NCBI GenBank assembly: GCA_964604305.1
Contig: CAZRYM010000004.1
Location: forward strand, 9,952 to 73,951
DNA length: 64,000 nucleotides
Direction of reading: 5' to 3'
Origin: JASUTC01 sp964604305
GTDB taxonomy: Bacteria > Thermotogota > Thermotogae > MWEM01
Program-made: the position numbers and the translations under genes
Notes under the pieces: generated by a model
What the model was told of the DNA's origin: nothing
Databases searched by the model: none
The model's input: only the letters and a program-made list of their open reading frames with translations
Shown: piece by piece, positions 8,706 through 16,043 of the stretch
Layout of the letters: each line of letters opens with the position of its first letter
Position numbering within the stretch: the stretch's first letter is position 1

Positions 8706-10232
8706 ATGAATATTGAACGCGCCTTAATATCAGTCTATGATAAGACCGGTATTGAATACCTTGCCTCCTATTTAAACAACAATGGGGTTGATATCATTTC
8801 AACAGGCGGAACTTATGAATACCTAAAAAAATTTGGGATAAAGGTTCAATCTGTTGAAGATTACACCGGAGTAGTAGAGATGTTTGATGGCAGAATAAAA
8901 ACCATTAGTTCCAGAATAGCAGGTGGAATACTTGCTGACAGATCAAAAAAAGATCATGTGAATCAGATGGTTACTGCGAATATACCAAACATAGATATGA
9001 TTGTTGTTAATCTTTGTCCTTTTAAAGAATTTTCCAAAGATACATTTGATGAATTTGAACTGATTGACAAGATAGACATAGGCGGTATCAATTTAATCAG
9101 ATCGGCAGCAAAAAACTACAGGGATGTATTGCCTATTGTGAATCCTTCTGATTATGAGAAGATTATTAAAAGTTTTGATTTGTGTGGAGATGTGCCCCTG
9201 CAAAAAAGACGTAAGCTGGCACTTAAGGCATTTTACAGCACGATGAAATATGAAGAAAGCATACATGAAGCTTTATCGTTTCTGTTTGCTGAAGAGAAGT
9301 ATAAACATATTACTCTTGAACGGCTTGAAGATTTTAAGTATGGTGATAACCCGCATCAGGAAGCATTTCTTCTGAAGATTGCAGGAGAGGAGTCATTATT
9401 TGATCATGTGGAATTTATTGTCAAAAACTCCCTCACTTTAAGATTATACCGACAGATTTTCAACGGAATCAGTTTTATGAAAAATATTTCATCAGGTGGA
9501 TTCACCATATTAATCAATCTTTCACCTGTTTTCTTTTCACAAAAAGATAACGATAAAGAGTATTTAAAGATGATTGAAAGTGATTTAAATAAAAGATCCA
9601 ATGGGAATTTAGCTTTAGTTAGTAAAGGTACTATCAATTTGTCAACAGCTCAATATATTATCGCAAATAAAGTCAACACAGTGGTGGCTACTGAATTTTC
9701 TGAAGATGCATTGTCATTGCTTAAGTCTTCAAATATACCAATTTTAGCAAGATGTCACAATTTTGAGCATTCCAATACACAAAGGATATTTCTTGAAAAT
9801 GAAGTGCTTTTTCAACAGAAAGATAATGTTGAAGACTTTGGTAATATTATTGAGAGAATTAGTCAAAAAGAGAAGAAGCCTTATAGAGAAGACCTTCTTT
9901 TGATGATTCAAATGATACGTGTACTTGAAACAAATTCAATTTTGAGAATAAAAGACGGTAGAATACTTTCTGTTTCAAGCGGAATGCTCGATGATAAAGA
10001 GTCATTGGATGTTGCGATATCCAGGTTTGAAAAATTGACCCAAGAAATAAAGGGTGGTGTACTTGGATTTGACTCAGCCCCAAGCATTCAAGTGATCAAA
10101 CGAGCTTATAATCAATTGGAAATTGAATGCATTGTGAAACCAAAAAGTAAAAGAGACGAAGAAGAAATTCTTGATTTTGTTGAAGATAAAGGAATTAGTT
10201 TATATGAATTTGAGAGACGACATTACAGATAA
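8706..10232 (+). CDS. purH: PurH-like protein with intact cyclohydrolase half and degenerate transformylase half
   Basis: 508 residues. PurH carries out the last two steps of IMP synthesis. The N-terminal MGS-like/IMP-cyclohydrolase domain (about 1-200) is recognisable: LISVYDKTGI, IISTGGTYEYL, DGRIKTIS, DKIDIGGINLIRSAAKNY. One usual residue differs: the NLYPF motif reads NLCPF. The C-terminal AICAR-transformylase domain keeps the scaffold cues YGDNPHQ, the KDGRILSVSSGMLDD strand and a terminal RRHYR. Its hallmark catalytic KHNNPCG block is missing; the matching stretch reads GGFTILINLSPVFF. The reading frame is open and flanked by tightly spaced genes, so it is a maintained gene rather than a pseudogene. 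A separate formyltransferase such as PurP may do the other step; none is in the window. Confidence 0.8.
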   Translation: MNIERALISVYDKTGIEYLASYLNNNGVDIISTGGTYEYLKKFGIKVQSVEDYTGVVEMFDGRIKTISSRIAGGILADRSKKDHVNQMVTANIPNIDMIVVNLCPFKEFSKDTFDEFELIDKIDIGGINLIRSAAKNYRDVLPIVNPSDYEKIIKSFDLCGDVPLQKRRKLALKAFYSTMKYEESIHEALSFLFAEEKYKHITLERLEDFKYGDNPHQEAFLLKIAGEESLFDHVEFIVKNSLTLRLYRQIFNGISFMKNISSGGFTILINLSPVFFSQKDNDKEYLKMIESDLNKRSNGNLALVSKGTINLSTAQYIIANKVNTVVATEFSEDALSLLKSSNIPILARCHNFEHSNTQRIFLENEVLFQQKDNVEDFGNIIERISQKEKKPYREDLLLMIQMIRVLETNSILRIKDGRILSVSSGMLDDKESLDVAISRFEKLTQEIKGGVLGFDSAPSIQVIKRAYNQLEIECIVKPKSKRDEEEILDFVEDKGISLYEFERRHYR

Positions 10233-10254
10233 AAGAACGACTCGGGAGGCATGT

Positions 10255-11277
10255 ATGGAGAAAAAGAACGAAATATTTGAAGAACTTGAAAAAGTTAGCC
10301 AAGAAGCAGTCAAGGAGATAGAAAATGTAAAAAATCATAATGAACTCGATGTTATAAGGATCAAGTATTTAGGAAAAAAGGGGATATTGACAACCAAATT
10401 TTTAAAGCGCTTGGGTAAACTTGATCCAGAAGTAAGACCCGAAGTCGGTCAAAAAACAAATATATGCAAAGAAATCATCAATCAGCACTTGAGTGAAAAA
10501 AAGAATGGTCTGGATTCAATTGAAAAAGAAAAAAGAGAAGAAGACCTTTACGTTGATATAACCAGACCCGGTGCTCGAAGGCGAATCGGATTCGAACATT
10601 TGCTGAAGAAAACACAAAAAGAGATTGAAGAAATCTTCATTTCTCTTGGATATGCCGTTAAAGAAGGCCCTGAGATTGAGGATGTTTTTTATAATTTCGA
10701 AGCGTTAAATACACCCGAATGGCATCCGGCAAGAGATGAGCATGATAGTTTTTATTTACGTGAAAACGAATATCTCCTGCGAACTCACACCTCACCTGTT
10801 CAGATTCGAACCATGCAAAAAGAAGAACCACCGATTGCAGTAATAGCCCCTGGAAAAGTATATAGAAGTGATTACGATGCGACACATCTTCCAATGTTTC
10901 ATCAGACAGAAGGCTTATTTGTTGACAAAGATATCAATGTAGCCCATTTAAAAGGAACACTTGAACATTTTATGAAAGAACTTTTTTCAGAGGATATCAC
11001 CATTAGGCTTAGACCATCGTTTTTCCCATTTACCGAACCCAGTTTTGAGGTTGATATCAGTTGGAAGGATAAATATGGAAAGGAACAATGGCTTGAAGTT
11101 CTTGGGGCAGGGATGGTTGATCCCAATGTCTTTAAGGCGGTAGGCTACGATCCGGAAATTTGGAGTGGCTTTGCCTTTGGGGCTGGAATAGAAAGATTGA
11201 CCATGCTAAAATATGGCCTGACTGATATTAGAGACCTGGTAAGAGGCGATATCAGATTCTTGAGACAGGAACTTTAA
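10255..11277 (+). CDS. pheS: Phenylalanyl-tRNA synthetase alpha subunit
   Basis: 340 residues, the normal PheS length, from the ATG at 10255, which lies 6 nt after GGGAGG; an upstream in-frame start would overlap purH. An N-terminal coiled coil (about 1-95) is followed by the class II catalytic core with the motif 2 region around THTSPVQIRTM and motif 3 GFAFGAGIERLTMLKYG. Together with PheT it forms the alpha2-beta2 enzyme that charges tRNA-Phe in the cytosol. It sits 11 nt upstream of pheT in the standard order and follows purH closely, so the two are probably cotranscribed. Confidence 0.97.
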   Translation: MEKKNEIFEELEKVSQEAVKEIENVKNHNELDVIRIKYLGKKGILTTKFLKRLGKLDPEVRPEVGQKTNICKEIINQHLSEKKNGLDSIEKEKREEDLYVDITRPGARRRIGFEHLLKKTQKEIEEIFISLGYAVKEGPEIEDVFYNFEALNTPEWHPARDEHDSFYLRENEYLLRTHTSPVQIRTMQKEEPPIAVIAPGKVYRSDYDATHLPMFHQTEGLFVDKDINVAHLKGTLEHFMKELFSEDITIRLRPSFFPFTEPSFEVDISWKDKYGKEQWLEVLGAGMVDPNVFKAVGYDPEIWSGFAFGAGIERLTMLKYGLTDIRDLVRGDIRFLRQEL

Positions 11278-11288
11278 GGAGGTAAAGA

Positions 11289-13727
11289 ATGCTAATTTCC
11301 AAAATATGGTTGGATAAATATATAGATGTTATGGATCTTGAAGATGAAAAATTGGAAAGACTTTTAAGCTTAAGCGGAACGTCGGTAGAAAGTATTGAAC
11401 AGCCCTGGGAAGAGATCTCAGGTGTTTATACCGGAACAATAACCGAGATAAGGAATCATCCTGATGCTGATAAGCTTATTATTTGTACGGTGGATACCAA
11501 AGATGCAAAGCATCAAATTGTTACTGGTGATAAAACTTTAAAAGAGGGAGATATCGTTCCCCTGGCAATAATTGGGGCAACGCTAAAAGAAGGTTTTAAG
11601 ATAAAAAAGGCGAAACTTCGAGGCGTTCCCTCAGAGGGTATGATGTGTTCTCTTGAGGAGTTAAAACTGGAGCAAAAATCTGATGCCGTCTACCGACTGA
11701 ACGATGAGGTTGAAAACGGCTTAGACATCTGTCAGCTGTTCATGCTTGATGATAGTGTTTATGATTTGGAAATTACTGCCAACAGACCTGATGAACTTGC
11801 ATTTTTGGGTATCGCTCGTGAAGTAAAGGCACTTTTGGATGATAAAAGAGAAATCAAGAAACAACCTGTAGCCTATAATGTTAGTAATAAAAAAACCGCT
11901 TCCTTTATGTCCATACGGATAGAAAATCCGGAATTTTGCAACAGGTATACTGGATTGATCATTGAAAATGTTAAAGTTCAGGAATCTCCGTTGTGGCTTA
12001 AACGTGACCTGATGTCAATAGGCATCAGACCCATAAACAATGTTGTAGATATTACGAATTATATCCTGATGGAAACGGGACACCCGGTTCATGCATTTGA
12101 CTATGATAAGTTGCAACATAAATCTATTGTTGTTAGATTAGCAAAAAAGAAGGAAACGCTTCAGTTGCTGAATGAAGAAGAGCCGGAATTTGAAGGCGAT
12201 GAATTGCTAATCACAGATGGTGTAAATCCTTTAGCATTAGCCGGTATTATGGGGGGAGAAGGAACTGGTGTTACAGAAGAGACAAAAACCGTCTTTTTGG
12301 AAGTTGCATATTTTAATCCTGTCAAAATTAGAAGAATCGCAAGAAGACTTAATATCATGAGTGACTCTTCATATCGTTTTGAAAGAGGTGTCAATCCCAA
12401 CGATGCAGAATATGTTATTAACCGTTTGGGACATATGATCTCGAAATTGGCTTCAGGACTCCCCGCAGCAGAAATGTTGGATGTCTATCCAAATCCTATC
12501 AAGCCGAAAAAAATTAATCTCAGAAAGGAAAAGGTTGAAAATCTTCTTGGAATTGATTACAGTAAAAAGCAGATTGAAGACTCTCTCTCAAATCTTGGAT
12601 TTGAAGTTTATGCTAAATCAGACAGGACAAGTTGGGAAGTAGTAATACCCACTTTTCGCCCTGATGTTGAGCGAGAAGTTGACCTGATTGAAGAGATTGG
12701 AAGGATTGTGGGGTATGAAAAGATACCTTCCAAAATCCCTTACTTAAAAGGCTATTCACTTTCAAGAGATTCTTATCAGAACTTCAGATACAAGTTAAGA
12801 AATTTGGTAATGGCTGCCGGTTACAATGAAATTATTCCCATTTCACTTATTGACCCTACAGATATAACTAAGATATCAAAAGACCCGGATTTCGAATGGA
12901 ATAAAAACAAGATTGAAATTATAAAATCCATTTCAAAAGATATGTCGATTTTAAGACCATCATTACTCATAACCATGTTAAAGACCATGGGGTACAATCA
13001 TTCACATCAACAATATAATTTAAAACTTTTCGAAACAGGATCATCTTTTCAGAGGGATGGAAAAGGGAATTTTCAAGAGTATGAACAGCTGGTAATGGCT
13101 GCAACTGGGGAAACTGAACCTGAAAATTATCAGAGCAAACAAAAAATGGACTTTTTCAATTTTAAGGGTTCAATAGAAGAGATTTTGTGGCATCTGGAAA
13201 TAGATAATGAAAAAATTGTCTTTGAAAGACCAAAAAATGATACCATTTATACACAGATCATGTATTCAGCTCAAAGTGCGAGAATTTTATTTGACAATGA
13301 AGAAATTGGTTTCTTTGGCTTAATTAGAAGGGAAATAGCTGATGAATTTTCGATCAATGAAAACACTTACTTTTGTGAGCTGAGTCTAGAAAAGATCCAC
13401 ATACTCCAAAAAGAATTGCAAAGAAAATGGAGGTCCATTTTGGGAACGAATTTCCCCGCCAGTAAGAAGGATTTTTCGATACTGGTTGGAAAAGGAACGG
13501 AAATCGGTCACATTTTAAAAAAGATCAAAAATATTGAAAATGTTGAAAATGTAACCATTATCGATGTTTACAGTGGGAAAAATATACCAAAAGGATTCAA
13601 CAGTATTACCTTATCCGTCATATTCAGATCAACTATTCGCACTCTTTCCGAAGCAGAGTTGGATCAGAATTTTAACGCTGTGATTGATATCTTTAGAGAA
13701 GAAGGATTGGAGATGAGGGAAGGATAA
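11289..13727 (+). CDS. pheT: Phenylalanyl-tRNA synthetase beta subunit
   Basis: 812 residues, full length for the bacterial beta chain. The N-terminal tRNA-binding OB domain (about 40-150) contains HPDADKLIICTVD. The B3/B4 editing region follows, including INNVVDITNYILMETGHPVHAFD, then the B5 domain near FRPDVEREVDLIEEIGRI, a catalytic-like core and a C-terminal anticodon-binding FDX-ACB domain (FPASKKDFSILVGKG). The start is an ATG after AAGGAGG. It is the partner of pheS immediately upstream. Confidence 0.97.
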   Translation: MLISKIWLDKYIDVMDLEDEKLERLLSLSGTSVESIEQPWEEISGVYTGTITEIRNHPDADKLIICTVDTKDAKHQIVTGDKTLKEGDIVPLAIIGATLKEGFKIKKAKLRGVPSEGMMCSLEELKLEQKSDAVYRLNDEVENGLDICQLFMLDDSVYDLEITANRPDELAFLGIAREVKALLDDKREIKKQPVAYNVSNKKTASFMSIRIENPEFCNRYTGLIIENVKVQESPLWLKRDLMSIGIRPINNVVDITNYILMETGHPVHAFDYDKLQHKSIVVRLAKKKETLQLLNEEEPEFEGDELLITDGVNPLALAGIMGGEGTGVTEETKTVFLEVAYFNPVKIRRIARRLNIMSDSSYRFERGVNPNDAEYVINRLGHMISKLASGLPAAEMLDVYPNPIKPKKINLRKEKVENLLGIDYSKKQIEDSLSNLGFEVYAKSDRTSWEVVIPTFRPDVEREVDLIEEIGRIVGYEKIPSKIPYLKGYSLSRDSYQNFRYKLRNLVMAAGYNEIIPISLIDPTDITKISKDPDFEWNKNKIEIIKSISKDMSILRPSLLITMLKTMGYNHSHQQYNLKLFETGSSFQRDGKGNFQEYEQLVMAATGETEPENYQSKQKMDFFNFKGSIEEILWHLEIDNEKIVFERPKNDTIYTQIMYSAQSARILFDNEEIGFFGLIRREIADEFSINENTYFCELSLEKIHILQKELQRKWRSILGTNFPASKKDFSILVGKGTEIGHILKKIKNIENVENVTIIDVYSGKNIPKGFNSITLSVIFRSTIRTLSEAELDQNFNAVIDIFREEGLEMREG

Positions 13728-13731
13728 AAAG

Positions 13732-14094
13732 ATGTTGATCACTAAAATTTTTAAATTTGATGCTGCTCATCACCTGATTCAATATCATGGAAAATGCGAA
13801 AAACTGCATGGTCATACCTATCGATTGGAAGTAACAGTCGAAGGGGAATTAAATGAAGAGAAAATGGTCATCGATTTTCTGTTGTTGAAAAAAATTGTTC
13901 AGGAACGGGTCTTAGGTGTTCTTGATCATGCCTATATCAATGATTTCATTGAACAACCAACTGCAGAGAATATTGCTATATGGATTTGGGAAAAGCTTGA
14001 AAGAGAACTGAACAAAGACAATCATCATCTCGACAAAATAAAAGTTTATGAAACTGAAACGAGCTATGTTACCTACAGAGGTGAATTGCATTGA
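13732..14094 (+). CDS. queD: 6-carboxytetrahydropterin synthase / 6-pyruvoyl-tetrahydropterin synthase family
   Basis: 120 residues, the compact QueD length. Zinc ligands His14, His26 and His28 (FDAAHH and LHGHTY) and the catalytic Cys22 (KCEKLHGH) are present, as are LDHAYIND and the C-terminal ETETSYVTY. QueD converts dihydroneopterin triphosphate to 6-carboxytetrahydropterin for queuosine synthesis; related proteins make other pterins. No other queuosine gene is nearby, so the exact pathway is inferred from the family. It starts 5 nt after pheT and overlaps the next gene by 4 nt. Confidence 0.88.
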   Translation: MLITKIFKFDAAHHLIQYHGKCEKLHGHTYRLEVTVEGELNEEKMVIDFLLLKKIVQERVLGVLDHAYINDFIEQPTAENIAIWIWEKLERELNKDNHHLDKIKVYETETSYVTYRGELH

Positions 14095-14339
14095 TTAATC
14101 TCTTGTTGGTTTTTTCGCTCATTGCTCTTATTGGTTTTCAGCTTTTGAATTCATTTAGAAAAAGAAATAACTGGAATATTCTTGTTCAGATGAATTCGGT
14201 TGGCATGAAGGTGTTGATTTTATTTATGTTTTATTCCATGATAAACGGACTGGCTTACATCCTTGATATCATTCTCGTTTTGTTAGTGCTAAATGTAGTT
14301 GGTACGATTATAATTTCAAGATATAATAGCAAAAATTAA
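14091..14339 (+). CDS. MrpF/MnhF-like small membrane protein, orphan
   Basis: 82 residues with three hydrophobic helices (about 2-18, 35-55 and 57-75). The pattern of a polar NNWNILVQMNSVGMKVL stretch, then LDIILVLLVLNVVGTIIISRY, matches the MrpF subunit of Mrp cation/proton antiporters, where a DR...A.N motif precedes an LD..L...L.FVGT.. helix. The start is a TTG at 14091 that overlaps the queD stop (TTGA), implying coupling. MrpF normally sits in a six- or seven-gene operon; no other subunit is here. If the assignment is right this is a stray or repurposed copy, otherwise it is a small membrane protein of unknown role. Confidence 0.5.
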   Translation: MINLLLVFSLIALIGFQLLNSFRKRNNWNILVQMNSVGMKVLILFMFYSMINGLAYILDIILVLLVLNVVGTIIISRYNSKN

Positions 14340-14366
14340 CAAAAATATAATTTACTCTGTATCTAT

Positions 14367-14395
14367 TTGCAACGAAAAACTGTTAAAATTATAGA
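14367..14395 (+). promoter_or_regulatory. Promoter of the Fur-family gene
   Basis: TTGCAA (14367-14372) and TATAGA (14390-14395) are separated by 17 nt and lie in the gap between the MrpF-like gene and the Fur gene. Start of transcription would be near 14402, just before GGGAGG at 14417-14422. I see no obvious Fur box palindrome. Confidence 0.5.
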
Positions 14396-14436
14396 TGATT
14401 AAGATATAGCATGATTGGGAGGTGCTGAAGAAAAAT

Positions 14437-14874
14437 ATGGTAAATGATATTTTAAGAAAGGAATTAAAGGATAGAAATTTTCGTATAACAGCTCAGAGAG
14501 AGCTTATTATGAGGATTTTTGCTGAATCTCCTGAAGATCACCTAAGTGTTGAGGAAGTTTACAGGAAATTGTTGGATAAAAGATCAAGGATTAGCAAAGC
14601 CACTGTTTACAGAACGGTTGAATTGTTAAGTGATCTTGGACTGTTAAGAAAGATTGAAATCGACGAAGGTATTGTTCGATTTGAACTTGCAGACAGTAAT
14701 AAACACGGAAAGCATCATGCCATTTGCACAGATTGCGGTGAAACAATCACCCTGCCGGATGAACTGGTAGAAAAAATTGAAGAACTCGTGACAAACGAAA
14801 TGGGTTTTGAACCTGAAGACCACAATATCAAATTTTACGGAAAATGTGCAAATTGCATTAAAAATCAGAAATAA
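14437..14874 (+). CDS. Fur-family metal- or peroxide-responsive repressor
   Basis: 145 residues. The N-terminal winged helix contains RITAQRELIMRIF and the recognition helix region ISKATVYRTVELLSDLGLL. The dimerisation and metal domain has HGKHHAICTDCGE and a C-terminal CANC, giving two CxxC pairs for the structural zinc site. Whether it senses iron, zinc, manganese or peroxide cannot be read from this. The ATG at 14437 is 14 nt after GGGAGG. A GTG at 14422 overlaps the ribosome binding site itself and is less likely, although some families would allow it. It faces a FecE-type ATPase gene across a shared terminator, so iron uptake may be a target. Confidence 0.9.
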   Translation: MVNDILRKELKDRNFRITAQRELIMRIFAESPEDHLSVEEVYRKLLDKRSRISKATVYRTVELLSDLGLLRKIEIDEGIVRFELADSNKHGKHHAICTDCGETITLPDELVEKIEELVTNEMGFEPEDHNIKFYGKCANCIKNQK

Positions 14875-14891
14875 AAAAGAATAAAACAATG

Positions 14892-14917
14892 ACGGGTGGA
14901 AAAGTTTTTCCGCCCGT
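14892..14917. terminator. Bidirectional terminator between fur and ylxP
   Basis: A near-perfect hairpin with arms ACGGGTGGAAAA and TTTTCCGCCCGT (one G-U pair) sits between two convergent genes. T-rich sequence follows on the plus strand (TTTATAATATTT) and on the minus strand (TTGTTTTATTCTTTTTT), so it can serve both. Its right edge nearly touches the stop codon of the minus-strand gene. Confidence 0.75.
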
Positions 14918-15202
14918 TTATAATATTTCCAAAAATTCTTTTTCTACAAACCCCTCACTTATCAACTCAACCTCTTCGTTTAATTTATCCAAAATTGATT
15001 GCAAAGCATCCGCCTTATTAGATAATATTCCAACAGTAATCCCTATATATCTCAGAGAATCCTGATTGTGCGTTTCAGCAATACATGCATTGTAAGAACT
15101 GAGAACATGCGACTTAATTCTTTTAATGATGGATCTTTTTTGTTTGAGTGAAAACACTTCATCAATCCTTACTGTCATTGTAATTTTGGCAAGCACAAAC
15201 AT
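14918..15202 (-). CDS. ylxP: YlxP / DUF503 family protein
   Basis: 94 residues, the standard DUF503 length, with the family opening FVLAKITMTVRIDEVFSLKQKRSIIKR and the pattern SLRYIGITVGILSN. Members are small ferredoxin-fold proteins, often found near ribosome-maturation genes (rbfA, infB), with no agreed function. Here it lies 6 nt after an ABC ATPase gene and before a bidirectional terminator, so it is the last gene of that minus-strand run. Confidence 0.85.
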   Translation of the reverse strand: MFVLAKITMTVRIDEVFSLKQKRSIIKRIKSHVLSSYNACIAETHNQDSLRYIGITVGILSNKADALQSILDKLNEEVELISEGFVEKEFLEIL

Positions 15203-15208
15203 AATGCT

Positions 15209-15985
15209 TTATTTCCTCAAAACGATCTGTGGTTTATTATCTTCTTTATGTTGAATGATGTAAGAATCTGCATGATAGACATTCTCCAGCAATTGATTAT
15301 TGATGACTTCTGAAGGTATCCCTATAGTTTCAAATTGTGAGTTGTTCATAACTGCTATTCGGTCACAATAAAGGGAAGCGATATTAATATCATGAAAGAT
15401 ACCAACCACTGTTATTCCATCTTCACGGTTTTTTTTGTATACCCGTTTGATAAGTTGTTGTACGTGTCCAATATCAAGATGTGCCACAAATTCATCCAAT
15501 AAAATGATTGGTGTGTTTTGAGCAAAACATTTAGCTATCAATACTCGTTGTTTCTCCCCGCCACTGAGATGATTGAACAATTTTTCTTCAAATCCTTCAA
15601 GTTCAGCTTCTTTTATTGCTTGTTTCACCATTAGACAATCTTCCTTTGATTCATCGGAAAACATATTCAGATAAGGAGTTCTGCCAAGATGAACGATTTC
15701 TTCAACCGAAAAATCATAAGCCGGGTAGAATTCTTGCATGACAGCAGAAATCTTTTTGGCAATCTCTTTTCTTTTCATTCTGCCCAAGGATTCACCCAGA
15801 ATTTCAATGAATCCATTTGAAGGGGTTAAAAAACCCAACAAAAGTTTAAAAAGAGTAGTTTTACCTGCACCATTAGGTCCAATGATACCAAAAAATTCTC
15901 CCTTCTTAATTTTGAGCGATAAGTTGTTTAAAACCGGTTTACTTCTTGGGTCATAAGAAAAAGTCAGATTTTTTATGTCTATCAT
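15209..15985 (-). CDS. ABC transporter ATP-binding protein, FecE/BtuD type, without its permease
   Basis: 258 residues. Walker A GPNGAGKTT, a Q-loop near AVMQEF, the signature LSGGEKQRV, Walker B IILLDEF and the switch His in GIFHDINIASLYCDRI are all present. LGRTPYLNMF is typical of ATPases serving iron-siderophore, haem or cobalamin importers. The start is supported by AGGAGATAGA before the ATG at 15985. No permease or binding-protein gene is adjacent, so partner subunits must lie elsewhere or the gene is a remnant. A Fur-family regulator faces it, which fits metal uptake. Confidence 0.85.
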   Translation of the reverse strand: MIDIKNLTFSYDPRSKPVLNNLSLKIKKGEFFGIIGPNGAGKTTLFKLLLGFLTPSNGFIEILGESLGRMKRKEIAKKISAVMQEFYPAYDFSVEEIVHLGRTPYLNMFSDESKEDCLMVKQAIKEAELEGFEEKLFNHLSGGEKQRVLIAKCFAQNTPIILLDEFVAHLDIGHVQQLIKRVYKKNREDGITVVGIFHDINIASLYCDRIAVMNNSQFETIGIPSEVINNQLLENVYHADSYIIQHKEDNKPQIVLRK

Positions 15986-16043
15986 TCTATCTCCTTGATT
16001 CCTTGATTAACAAATTTAATTTGTAAAAATGGCATAAAAAGTA

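Noticed and set aside
16010..16024. Short palindrome ACAAATTTAATTTGT just upstream of the ABC ATPase start
   Set aside because: AT-only palindromes of this length are expected by chance in AT-rich sequence and there is no promoter beside it.
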